Shown piece after piece: positions 54,595-63,946 of a stretch of DNA of 64,000 nt. The translations under genes were made by a program, and so were the position numbers. The notes under the pieces are model-generated. The model did no database searches and was not told where the DNA came from. It saw only the letters and a program-made list of their open reading frames with translations. The first letter of the stretch is position 1, and every line of letters begins with the position of its first letter. The DNA is from Saprospiraceae bacterium. GTDB lineage: Bacteria > Bacteroidota > Bacteroidia > Chitinophagales > Saprospiraceae. The stretch is from the NCBI GenBank assembly GCA_019638385.1, contig JAHBTW010000006.1, positions 1 to 64,000 of the forward strand, given 5' to 3'.

Positions 54595-55384
54595 TTAGAA
54601 TTTAAATACGGTTTCCATTTTTAGTCCTGCCGCTATGACGATGCCATCGGGAATCCAGACATTCAGTTCGGGCGACTTTTTCAATATACCGGTCAGGAAA
54701 TAGACTGTGGGCTGAAGGTTGAGGTAAAAATTTCGATACAATTGAAATTCATTTCGCCATCCGAATGAAAAATCGGCACGATAGTACCCTTCGTCGAAGC
54801 TGGTTTTCAGAGCATTAAAATAGCTGCCCGGCACGCGGAAAACCTCCATGCGACAACACCCCCCCGCCGAGTGTGCCCTCCCCGGGGCGAATGGTGAATT
54901 CCTCGGCATAGGCATAGTGAAAGACATCTATACCCAGCGTAATTTCCGGCCCGCCTGCATATTCCTCATTACTCAACAATGTAAGCCCGCCCGAAATGCC
55001 GAAAGAGAAGGATTTGGTTTTGAAATGATAATACAGCCCGCCGTAATTCCTTGTAGTATCCGTATTCGGGGCGCCCCTATAATTGAACGCATAAGCAGAA
55101 CGCTGGCCGCGGAGATTTTGGGAAAAGTGCAGCCCGATACTGAGTTTGCCGAATTGCCGGCGGTAGCCTCCACCTATGCTGTGGCTCTGAATGGGGCGAT
55201 TGGCAGGCGCCGTTTCTACAAAATCAATAAATAATCCGGGGTTTGTCTCCAACATCGCCTCAAAAAAAGTCCTCGTGATTTGCGGTGTGTGATGCACATA
55301 GAGTGTATTCCTATCATGCTGCCCATAATGAACGGCCAGACAGGAGAACACAAAAAAGATCACAAGGGCGATTTTGAACTTCAT
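54595..55384 (-). pseudogene. Outer-membrane barrel gene broken at a G7 tract
   Basis: Two overlapping frames (54815-55384 and 54595-54927) read as one protein if one base is removed from the C7 run at 54859-54865 (G7 on the coding strand). The first part has a signal peptide and barrel strands (SIGLHFSQNLRG, YHFKTKSFSFGISGGL) up to EGTLGGG. The second continues EVFRVPGSYFNALKTSFDEGYY and ends MKMETVF-like with a terminal KF. The intact protein would have about 262 residues. The single-base slip in a homopolymer could be a true mutation, phase variation or a sequencing error. Confidence 0.8.
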
Positions 55385-55445
55385 CGAACGGCATGTTTGT
55401 AAACCAATTGGAGAGAAACGAAATTTGGGCGGTAGGTAAATTTAG

Positions 55446-55898
55446 TTAACGTGTCCTATCAAAACAAAGTCCACAACAGCGCCACATCCAGCGCTGCTGT
55501 GTAGGCGAGGTCAGCGTAGTAGGAAGAGGTAAGAGCGAAAACCTCTCATTCAAAACAGGGGCTTGAATCCAGTCGGCGTGAGTGAGCCTGTAGGTGTAAT
55601 AACTCATTCTCTGCACCTTTCCTCTTCGTTGTGCCAAGGCAATGCCCGTCTCCACTGAAAAAAGAGTAAAAACAGGCATTCGAAAGTTCATTCCCAGCAT
55701 TGCTCTGGGTAGAGCATTGGCAGGCTTGGCCTTGTTGGCGAAGCCGTTGCTTAGCAAGTTGGCAGGCGGATGCTCCCAAAAGGAGTCGTTGGCGCCGACC
55801 ATCAGTTGGCCGCTGAACTTGTTGCTATGGTTCTGTGCGTCAAGGGAGCGCATCGCTCCGATGAGCAGGCAGCAAGGGGGGAAGATGGTTTTGTGCAT
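55446..55898 (-). pseudogene. Second outer-membrane barrel gene with a late frameshift
   Basis: The 150-codon frame starts with a signal-like N-terminus and barrel strands (KVQRMSYYTYRLTHADWIQAPVLNERF). It then ends in an unlikely tail (WMWRCCGLCFDRTR). Shifting the frame near 55531-55541 gives SSYYADLAYTAALDVALLWTLF, a typical barrel ending with a terminal Phe and a stop at 55459-55461. So the natural protein probably ends there. With the neighbour, this makes two frameshifted barrel genes in a row. Confidence 0.7.
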
Positions 55899-55937
55899 GG
55901 TGGAGCGTTTTTTAGCGCTAAAACTGCTTCCCCGGCG

Positions 55938-56387
55938 CTACTTAGATAACAGCCAGGTTTCCTCCCTTAACGTTGTTGAAGTCGGTGTAATGGTCGTAGT
56001 TGAATAATGCCAGTCCTGCTTGTTTTTTTCGTTCACACGAACCTCAAAATACTTTGTGGGCCTGAAAAAAGCGCCCGGACCATCTTCGTAGGCAATAATC
56101 ACTTTTTCGGGTGCAAGCTGGTAGTACCACTTATTGGATTCCTGAAAACCCAATGGCGGAGCATAGATGAAAGTGATTGTTTCGTCATCTGTGAAAGTAG
56201 CCTGGAATTTGAAGGTGTCCTTTGATACTGTTGTCAGACCCGGCTCTACAACTTCTTGAAAATTGATGGCTGTAACATTCCAGGTGCCTACAATCTGAGC
56301 TTTTTGTTCGGCAAACAAGTCTGTTTCTTTCTGGCACGAAGCAACCAGAAACACAAAACAGAGCAAAATGAAATAATTGATTTTCAT
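55938..56387 (-). CDS. Lipocalin-like lipoprotein
   Basis: The 149-residue protein has a lipobox (LCFVFLVASC, cysteine 18). The lipocalin/calycin signature GTWNVTAINF follows, near residue 34, and beta strands continue (FKFQATFTDDETITFIY, WYYQLAPEKVIIAYE). Such small lipoproteins are often surface or periplasmic ligand binders. It lies just downstream of the large T9SS protein on the same strand. Confidence 0.78.
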   Translation of the reverse strand: MKINYFILLCFVFLVASCQKETDLFAEQKAQIVGTWNVTAINFQEVVEPGLTTVSKDTFKFQATFTDDETITFIYAPPLGFQESNKWYYQLAPEKVIIAYEDGPGAFFRPTKYFEVRVNEKNKQDWHYSTTTITPTSTTLREETWLLSK

Positions 56388-56421
56388 GGTTGTTATTTTT
56401 TGGTGACAAGTCTAATGCGTA

Positions 56422-59400
56422 TTATTGAATTTTCACGATTTTATGGACAAATGTACTATTCCCGATTTTGACCTCAAGGAAATAGAGTCCGGCAGGGATA
56501 TTACTCCAGGAGTAGGTGAACTTATTTATTCCCTTTACAACCTGTTCATTTTTCTGCCAAAGTATTCCTGCCGTAATATCGTTGAGTTTTAATTGCACCG
56601 CCCCGCCCTCTGCTGTGTTTATCTCAATAGTCAACTCGTTGTTGAACGGGTTCGGATAGAATTTCAAAGAAGTAGTCTCAGAAAAATCATCAAAGTTTGG
56701 CGTCGAATGCTGCACATTCGCATCAGGAGGATTGGCAACATATCTTTCGTTAGAAAGCAAATGTTGATCGGAATCAATCAACTTATTTTCCTTCAGGAAG
56801 TCAGTAGTAGCTACCGGGTCGAACCCTTCAACGCGGTATGTTGTAAGTATTTGTGGCTTGCCATCAATCAAACGCGTCTCAGTTATTTCTTGTTCCCTTA
56901 AAAATCCTGCTCCCTCTCCTCTGCATCCGGAAAGCGAACAAGGGGCACACCCTTCCCAAATAGGGCCGGTTTGTGGTAGTAAACTGCAATACACTCTTTG
57001 ATAACACTGATTTTCACCACAATTGACGTTGTTAAGAGTAGAAATACCCAATCCACTAGTGACTGATCTGACCACAAAAGCATTTCCCAGCGAAGGAAAT
57101 ACACAAAGCTCAAAAGTATGACACCACCAGCATCGGTTGGCGTTATCATATCCTACTTGGTTGACAAACTGTATGGTCCCCTGATGTGTTCTAAACACCT
57201 GGCCTGTCAGGCGGCATCTCTCCACTACCGTGCAATTAGATATATTTACCGGATCTAGTGATGTTCCGACATTCGTACTATTCACAAGTACACCGTCGTT
57301 ACAAAACTCGTCCAATATTCTGCAATCACTTGGTCTGACCTGTGTAAATGAGCCGATATCTTGCTGCTGCACAATGGTTCCGTTGCAGGTGGTAATAAAT
57401 ATACAACCCGATCTTACCGTTATCAACTGATTTAAACCAATGGTAAATGACCGGATTCCCCTACATCCACTTTTATCGGTGACGGTAACAGTATAAACGC
57501 CCGCAGATAAATTCGAAAGGCTTTGAGTTCCTTGGCCGCTGTTCCATCTGAATTTATAAGGAGGGGTTCCACCGGATGCTCCGGCGGAAATGCTACCCAA
57601 AGAATAACCCTGACAGGTGTTTTGCGAGCTTCCGGTCACGGAAATGTTGACCTGCGAGCAGTCCACCAAATCAAAGCAATCTGATGCGCTGGAACATCCG
57701 TCGGTAATCGTGACACAATACCTGCCGATGCGCAGGTTTTCCAAATCCTCTGTTGTACTACTAAAGCCATTCGGCCCCGACCATTGAATAGATATTCTCT
57801 CCGGGTTTCCCCCAAATACATGCAAATTAATACTGCCATCAGAGGCGGATGAAGTAGTTGGAGACGTCACGTCAGAGTCAAAAATATTGATCGGAAGATA
57901 ATAACTCAGGTTGCCACATCTGGGCACGGATTTTATCGGGCCGCTATTGTCCGAGCAGCAACATAATTCAAATTCTCGTGCAGCCGTGCAGCCGGCTGAG
58001 TTTGTAACTGTAACTGTGTATTTGCCAGGGCAAAGCCCGCTGATAAAGTTGGTTCCTGATGCCCCATTTGACCACGTTATCGTGTAAGCCCCTGAATAAT
58101 TGACGCTTATTGCTATGGCTCCGTCTTGAGATGACTGTATGTCTCCACAATTTTCTTTGCGCTCGGTCTCCATACATGTAGTTACATTCGTTAGTTCCGA
58201 CAACATAATGATATTGTTGCCCCCCATCGGTACGCCTAAGTTTCTTCGATCAATGATACAGCCCCTGCTGTCTCTAATGATGACTCTGTACCTGCCGCCG
58301 GCAATATTGCAAAGGTCTTCGCCGCCATCATTGCCTGATATATTAGGGACAGAGCTTACCAATGTTGCTCCGCTGTACCATTCGACCGAATAGGGTGGAG
58401 TACCACCAGCAATGGAAATATCAATACAGCCATCGCTACAATCTACTGAAAAAGCCGGGGTGATATTTATGTGACCCAATACCAGTGTAGCGCACCCGTT
58501 TTGAACATCAAACTCCTCCACCACCTCGCAACACAACCCGTCGGAAACCGTCACGGTATAAGTGCCCGGCGCCAGGCCGGATATATTTTGTGTGGTGGCC
58601 CCGTTTGACCACATATATTGATACTCCACATCGAACAGCCCGGTGACGGTGAGGCTGATGGCTCCGTCGGCGGCGCCGTTGGTAGCGTGCGTCACCATGC
58701 CGTCCACCATGTGGCAGTCCTCTCCGGCCGATATGGTAAAGACCGTTTCATTCTCAGGTGTAAAGAAGCGAGGTCCACAACTCCCGCTCACCTTGTGCAA
58801 CACGTCGCCGCCCGACTGCGAGATGTTGTCGTCGGTCCAGGTGGTAGCCGAGTTTCGCTTGGGAATGCTTACGCAATTCGATGAATTGTCCGTACTGAAA
58901 GCCAGAATGGCGTTGGAGGAGTGGTCGTACCCTCTGAAAGTAAACCTGATTTCGCCGGCGCTGCAAAGCCTCAGCGCATCGTCTTTGTTGATTCTGAATT
59001 TCTGTATCCTACCGTCCTCTTCTGTTTCGTAGGGTTGCAGATCGCTCACGACCGTACCGGCGTCCAGTGTCAGTTGTCCCAGCGGCTCGCTGGCGGTGGC
59101 GGTCACATACATACCTCCCGACAAGTGGGAGTACCCTACCTGAGTGCTGTTCACCATCGGCTGCCCTAGCGTCATGCCCTGGCAGGCAGCGCCGTCGTTG
59201 CAGGTCCAGCCGCGTTCGTAAAAGGTAAGCCCTCCGGCCTGCACTTTTACATGGGCTATGAAAGGCTTGTAGTTGTCAATGGTGAAATCGCGGTCGGCAT
59301 CTGTAAACCCATTCCTGATATCCGTGACTCTTGCTCTCATTTGATACCGTCCATCGTTGTAGCGCGTACTCATGGGGCAGTAGGAGAGCATGGCCGGCGC

Positions 59401-60618
59401 ACCGTCCATGGGGTCGTCCTTGTGGATACGGGTGATGAAGTCGGTGAAGTAGAAGTCGTCGTAGGGGTGACTTGCATACGCAAATGAAGCAATGCCCTGT
59501 CGGGCCATACTTCCCCTCTGGTCGTTCAAGGCCATATAAGTAGGGTACAAATTCGTATTAGGTGTTGCCCCATGAGAAATTTTGCTTTCGAGGGCTGCTC
59601 CCTGAATCAAAGAATAGTCACTTTCATATTGCTTTTTGATCTGAATTTCTACATCGTTAATATTCATTACTACGTTACCGTATCTGGTTGCGGAACCGTT
59701 TTCTCCCAGTTCAATTCCCGTAGTGGCATCGGTTGCACTTCTCATGACCCCTCGTACCCTGAACTTTGTTGCCGATGTGCCCGGATACCTTATAGCCATA
59801 TTTCCAAATGATTGTCCTTCGGTATGGGATTTTACCTCATAGTCTGGTTCATCATGATCAATAACCGTTAGAGGATCCATGCAATTTGTTTCATGGGCCT
59901 CGCTTATGATGGGGTTTGCATTTATATTTCTAAACCTGTACAGGTGAAGATGCACAGGGAATGGGTCATTATTTTGAAATCCTCCGCCTGAACCACCCAT
60001 CGGTGCGATAGCTTGATCGGTTGATTCAATTTCCGTTTCAACAGTATATACTGTTCCGTTAAGAGTTACAGTTCCTTCTTCTTGGCCAATAGCAGTACCA
60101 GTTGTTAAATTGACGATCGCGTAAAGCGGAGGATTTGTACCATCAATAGCCTTTAATGCAAAAGCGCCTGATTGTATCCACGCCCCAGAAGGATTACGAG
60201 AGTTGAAAATATGAGCATAACCCAAATCAATGGGTGTAAAAGGAGGCCGGAAGGTGCCGTCAATAACGATATACTTGTAACCTTGATTTGCTCTGATCAG
60301 AAAAACTGTACCTGTCTCGGCAGCAATGATTGCAGTGCCTCTTCCTCCATCATCGGTACCCGCATACTGAATGGGGCGGTAGTCCACTCCTTTGTGCCAA
60401 TCATAGCCCAAGTATCGAGCGCCGAAATCAGAGGTAATATCCCCACTGTTGTAAGGCAATAAGGGGCCATAAGTGTATGTAGTTGACAGATTGTCTGCTC
60501 CTTCTTGCGTTGAGCAATTGTTACAGATTTGGTAGCGCAACGGTAAATCGCCATTTTGAGAAAGCAGTCCGTACGATGATATAATCGAAATGACTATAGT
60601 GAAGAAGAAATTTCTCAT
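56422..60618 (-). CDS. Giant T9SS surface protein with M23-like N-domain and SprB-like repeats
   Basis: The 1398-residue protein starts with a signal peptide. An N-terminal M23/LytM-like zinc site is visible: H75-x3-D79 in WHKGVDY, and H223-x-H225 in PVHLHLY. The middle holds several SprB-like adhesion repeats of the form SNG..TQNISGLAPGTYTVTVSD. A Cys-rich stretch (~1100-1250) follows. The end (LKFYPNPFNNELTIEI to VHKIVKIQ) is a type-A T9SS C-terminal sorting domain. It is probably exported by the type IX system and exposed on the cell surface. The enzymatic activity of the M23 part is not certain, because the spacing is unusual. Confidence 0.87.
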   Translation of the reverse strand: MRNFFFTIVISIISSYGLLSQNGDLPLRYQICNNCSTQEGADNLSTTYTYGPLLPYNSGDITSDFGARYLGYDWHKGVDYRPIQYAGTDDGGRGTAIIAAETGTVFLIRANQGYKYIVIDGTFRPPFTPIDLGYAHIFNSRNPSGAWIQSGAFALKAIDGTNPPLYAIVNLTTGTAIGQEEGTVTLNGTVYTVETEIESTDQAIAPMGGSGGGFQNNDPFPVHLHLYRFRNINANPIISEAHETNCMDPLTVIDHDEPDYEVKSHTEGQSFGNMAIRYPGTSATKFRVRGVMRSATDATTGIELGENGSATRYGNVVMNINDVEIQIKKQYESDYSLIQGAALESKISHGATPNTNLYPTYMALNDQRGSMARQGIASFAYASHPYDDFYFTDFITRIHKDDPMDGAPAMLSYCPMSTRYNDGRYQMRARVTDIRNGFTDADRDFTIDNYKPFIAHVKVQAGGLTFYERGWTCNDGAACQGMTLGQPMVNSTQVGYSHLSGGMYVTATASEPLGQLTLDAGTVVSDLQPYETEEDGRIQKFRINKDDALRLCSAGEIRFTFRGYDHSSNAILAFSTDNSSNCVSIPKRNSATTWTDDNISQSGGDVLHKVSGSCGPRFFTPENETVFTISAGEDCHMVDGMVTHATNGAADGAISLTVTGLFDVEYQYMWSNGATTQNISGLAPGTYTVTVSDGLCCEVVEEFDVQNGCATLVLGHINITPAFSVDCSDGCIDISIAGGTPPYSVEWYSGATLVSSVPNISGNDGGEDLCNIAGGRYRVIIRDSRGCIIDRRNLGVPMGGNNIIMLSELTNVTTCMETERKENCGDIQSSQDGAIAISVNYSGAYTITWSNGASGTNFISGLCPGKYTVTVTNSAGCTAAREFELCCCSDNSGPIKSVPRCGNLSYYLPINIFDSDVTSPTTSSASDGSINLHVFGGNPERISIQWSGPNGFSSTTEDLENLRIGRYCVTITDGCSSASDCFDLVDCSQVNISVTGSSQNTCQGYSLGSISAGASGGTPPYKFRWNSGQGTQSLSNLSAGVYTVTVTDKSGCRGIRSFTIGLNQLITVRSGCIFITTCNGTIVQQQDIGSFTQVRPSDCRILDEFCNDGVLVNSTNVGTSLDPVNISNCTVVERCRLTGQVFRTHQGTIQFVNQVGYDNANRCWWCHTFELCVFPSLGNAFVVRSVTSGLGISTLNNVNCGENQCYQRVYCSLLPQTGPIWEGCAPCSLSGCRGEGAGFLREQEITETRLIDGKPQILTTYRVEGFDPVATTDFLKENKLIDSDQHLLSNERYVANPPDANVQHSTPNFDDFSETTSLKFYPNPFNNELTIEINTAEGGAVQLKLNDITAGILWQKNEQVVKGINKFTYSWSNIPAGLYFLEVKIGNSTFVHKIVKIQ

Positions 60619-60788
60619 GGTATTATTTTTTTAAGGTTTATTATTTGAAGTCATTTTGTGCAAAAGAAAGCCGCCCAAGGAAAATATCCACGGTTGTCGT
60701 ATTGTGAGCATCGAACTACGTTGGCTCACATAAATACTGTCTATTCAAGAAGATAAAATCTTGCGTGAGCGAGGAATAGTTTAGGTAC

Positions 60789-61757
60789 TCATTGCTTTTC
60801 TATTTCAAGGGTTGTAATTTTAAAATCCTGCTCAAAAAGGAATTCTCTTCGGACCCCATGTTTGGTAAAAATTGCACCGTCATTGGTCCAAACGGGCCTG
60901 TTTTCTTTCTTTTTTTCAAACAATTCAACGTAGTATAGTTTTTCTCGATCCATATCAAAAACCCAATGTCTATTAGGTTGTACATTTCCTCCTATATACA
61001 CGGCGCCCAAGACTCGATTATAGGCTTCTCCAATAGACAATCCGTAGCTCCAACTATCATCCCCCCTAAAGTCGAGTATTATTTGGCCGCTTTTGGATTC
61101 AAAAAACAACAACCCCTCAGGCAGCGGGCCACTTCCACACTCTCCATAGGCGCCGCCGTATTTCACGGCGAGGTATTTCCCATCCTGAGTGACAACAGGT
61201 GTCGAGCCACCCCGACTTGTCTTGATTTCTGAAATAATTTCCCCTTGATCATTGAATATGTAAAACACCCCCAGAATGGCAATTACTTGTCGGTAGCGAT
61301 TACTGAGGTAAAAGTTATAGGCTGCAACTGTAAAATGTTCCATTGTGGGGCCATCAAATACCATAATTTGGCCGTCTGCATACACTGGCACAGGGTCTGA
61401 AATAGACTCGGGCGCCGTCCAGATTCCAATTTTATCTTGCAATTGAGCCAAATCTGCTTTGGATAAATCATACTGTTTAGAACCGTATGGGCCATCAGCG
61501 GAAGGAAACGGCAAGGTGTTGAACGGGTGCATTTTTTCCAGATCAACTGATTTAATCAATTGTCCTGTTTTTTCGCTCCAGAACTCTACACGGTCATAAT
61601 ACTGTCCCGGCACTTTGAAATGAGGTCGGATTTTTTGAAATTTTTGTTCCTTCCCATTACTGTTGGATGCACTGCCTGATTCACTGCGAACCTCTTGAGC
61701 GGCCACATAAATCACAGAGACAGCAATGGCGAAAAAGGTTAGAAGTAATTTTTTCAT
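60789..61757 (-). CDS. Exported protein of unknown function
   Basis: The 322-residue protein has a signal peptide (LLLTFFAIAVSVIYVAAQ). The mature part alternates short beta strands and Gly-rich turns (GQIMVFDGPTMEHFTV, VFYIFNDQGEIISEIKTSRGG, LLFFESKSGQIILDFRGDDSW). This pattern is compatible with a beta-propeller. No lipobox, CTD or catalytic motif was identified. It is upstream of the T9SS protein and AT-rich like it. Confidence 0.65.
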   Translation of the reverse strand: MKKLLLTFFAIAVSVIYVAAQEVRSESGSASNSNGKEQKFQKIRPHFKVPGQYYDRVEFWSEKTGQLIKSVDLEKMHPFNTLPFPSADGPYGSKQYDLSKADLAQLQDKIGIWTAPESISDPVPVYADGQIMVFDGPTMEHFTVAAYNFYLSNRYRQVIAILGVFYIFNDQGEIISEIKTSRGGSTPVVTQDGKYLAVKYGGAYGECGSGPLPEGLLFFESKSGQIILDFRGDDSWSYGLSIGEAYNRVLGAVYIGGNVQPNRHWVFDMDREKLYYVELFEKKKENRPVWTNDGAIFTKHGVRREFLFEQDFKITTLEIEKQ

Positions 61758-62223
61758 AGTCTGATTTTTTTAGTTTTGAATAATAATCACCCCGCCCCCC
61801 TCTCAATAAACCCAACCGACGCAGCATCCCACGCTGCGCGCGACTGGAGTCTAATTAGTGTGCAACGGGTTTCACATTGGCTGCGCTGCCCAAAAGCAGT
61901 AGCAAGGCTTGCCTGTGGCAAAGCATCACCCGACGGCAAAACCGGTATGGTACGACGCACGCATAGTGGCGCGAGGGTACACATACGGCGCAGGCCGCAG
62001 CAGTGTTGTTCATCATGTGTTTGTACAGTCCGTTGCTTTGTAATCTGTTTGCTTTTCAGCAAGTGGCATCCGTAGTCGTGGGATGACGCCGGATGTCTTT
62101 TTATTGTTTTGGTTGCGCTTTTCGAGACGAGGTCTTTTTTCGGTAACTCGAAAAGCATGGAGGCAAATATATAGCAGCAGGAATCAAAATGCAAATATTT
62201 TTTTGTTTTTTTTTTTTCAATGA
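61758..62223. other. Intergenic, inverted repeats, no gene accepted
   Basis: A minus-strand frame (61787-62194) has atypical, Cys/Arg-rich composition and is rejected. A perfect inverted repeat, GCTTTTCGAG (62117-62126) and CTCGAAAAGC (62147-62156), and a GCAGC...GCTGC hairpin near 61818-61834 are present. A T-rich run (62199-62218) precedes the next gene. Confidence 0.5.
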
Positions 62224-62337
62224 CGGTTAAATTTTGCTGACAGGGAAGGGGCCTTCATCAAACACTATAGTGAAGCACCCAAAGGCACTTGCGAGCAACG
62301 CATTCAGCGTCTCAAAGAGGAAATCCCGGAACATCTC

Positions 62338-63144
62338 TTGCTCACCCACCCCGGCTTTATTCCTAAGGAAGACATTGAAAACAACTTCTTGCTCAATCTT
62401 TCGCTCAAAATCAACGAGCAACTGGCCTCGGAGCGGCCCGCTGTTACCATTCGCGAAATATTCGACCACCTGCAGGAAAACGAACACCGCATAGACCCCG
62501 TAAGCCGGCAAAATTTCTACGCTTACCTGCGCAACCTGTGTACCATATTAGTGCAAATGGGCGATGCTTCTTTTGTGGAGTTATTGCATCAAATACAGCG
62601 CGACAATCTCCGCAAGGGATATCTGTTTGTGGACGGCAAACTCACGCCCAGCGCCTATCTGAATATTGTACGAACGGCTGTTCGCGTAGGGCGCCAGGAA
62701 TGGGCCTTGGAGTTTATAGAAGCATACAAAGCGTATTTATTCAACGAAGAAGCTAAACACGACTACGCCGGCCTCACGAAGGCAGAGTGCCTGTTCTCCC
62801 TAAAGCGATACGAGGAAGCGTTGGAGGCTCTGCCCGCTACCTTCACAGATACCCTCTATCTGACTCATTGCCGCCGCCTGGAATTGAAAATATATTACGA
62901 ACTCGGCTCCGATTTGCTCCCCTACAAACTGGATGCTTACAAAATGTTTGTCAGCCGGGCTTCCAAAAAAGTACTGTCGGATACGCTGCGCGAATTTGAA
63001 GGCAATTTTGCCAATTTATTGTTGCAAATCATGCAGTGCCCACCCCGACACCGCGCCAAAAAGGAGAAAATAACCGAGCGAATCAAAGAGAAAAAAAGCA
63101 TCGCCGACCGGGAATGGCTCTTGGAAAAAATAGCGGCGCTCTGA
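62338..63144 (+). CDS. Helical-repeat protein of unknown function, start damaged
   Basis: The 268-residue frame begins with TTG at 62338, but the same frame is open back to 62224 and encodes plausible helix (FADREGAFIKHYSEAPKGTCEQRIQRLKEEIP). An ATG at 62220 would join it if one base were removed near 62227-62235. The body shows paired helices as in TPR-like repeats (ALEFIEAYKAYLFNEEAKHDYAGLTKAECLFSLKRYEEALEAL). No family was recognised. Possible explanations are a sequencing slip, a true frameshift, or an N-terminally truncated copy of a larger protein. Confidence 0.6.
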   Translation: MLTHPGFIPKEDIENNFLLNLSLKINEQLASERPAVTIREIFDHLQENEHRIDPVSRQNFYAYLRNLCTILVQMGDASFVELLHQIQRDNLRKGYLFVDGKLTPSAYLNIVRTAVRVGRQEWALEFIEAYKAYLFNEEAKHDYAGLTKAECLFSLKRYEEALEALPATFTDTLYLTHCRRLELKIYYELGSDLLPYKLDAYKMFVSRASKKVLSDTLREFEGNFANLLLQIMQCPPRHRAKKEKITERIKEKKSIADREWLLEKIAAL

Positions 63145-63236
63145 TAGGGGCGGCGTATGATGCACTAATCCGGATGCTTTCTTGTCTCATCGTTACACTG
63201 CCGTTTTAAGGTTATATTATTACGCATGAGCAGACC

Positions 63237-63946
63237 TTATCGTGCATCACTCCTGCCCAACAAATATGCCCAGGCCGGCGTCACCCGAATTGTCTTCCCC
63301 TCCACCTGGATATGCTCCGTCCGATCCCAGGTTAAAATACGTCCTTCCGGCAAGTCGAAAAATTGCAACGCGGCGACCAATCCTTTGATCTCCCGCTCCC
63401 GGGTGGCCGGCTCGTGGAATTCAAGGCACACATTGACCGGAACCCCATTGTCCCAGTAAAAATCTACCTCCTGTTTTTCAAAAAAATAGTGAGGCGTCAA
63501 TCCTTGCCGACGCAGGTGCAGGAACACCGCATTTTCAAGTACCCGGCCTTTGTCTTCGCTGATACTCATGGCGTATTTGAATGCGGGGTCAATGGCGTAA
63601 AACTTGCTTGGATTGACGGCTTGTACCCTTGCCGAACGGTTCCAGATATCCGCCCTAAACAATACAAAGGCTTCTTCGAGATGCGAAACGTAGTCGAAGA
63701 CGGTGTTTTTCCCAATGGAGTACCCTTGCGATTTGATGTCATTGAATACCTTCGTGATACTGATTGGGTTGGATAAATTTTGCAAAAAAAACTTCAGCAG
63801 GTATTTCAGCAAAACAGGCTGTTTCACCGAAAACCGCTCGGTCAGGTCCCGGTACAGCATCAAGTTAACGCACGGGGCATCACATCCGCTAAAGGCTTTT
63901 CGATGAAGTCGGCTATAATCCTTTTGAAAATGTTCTTTTTATCCAT
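63237..63946 (-). pseudogene. AAA_14/DUF4143 ATPase with the ATPase core deleted
   Basis: An ATG at 63946 opens a 28-codon frame (MDKKNIFKRIIADFIEKPLA, then DVMPRALT and TGA at 63860-63862) that matches the N-terminus of AAA_14 ATPases. Immediately after, in another frame, TTG/ATG at 63863/63860 starts the C-terminal DUF4143 half: LYRDLTERFSVKQPVLLKYLLKFF, KNTVFDYVSHLEEAFVLF and EKQEVDFYWDNG. The Walker A/B region, about 200 residues in intact relatives, is missing. The gene therefore lost its ATPase core by internal deletion. These genes are multicopy and mobile in Bacteroidota. Confidence 0.82.

Noticed and set aside
61787-62194. Minus-strand 135-codon frame
   Set aside because: Cys/Arg-rich, without domain or signal; it covers inverted repeats and looks like non-coding DNA.
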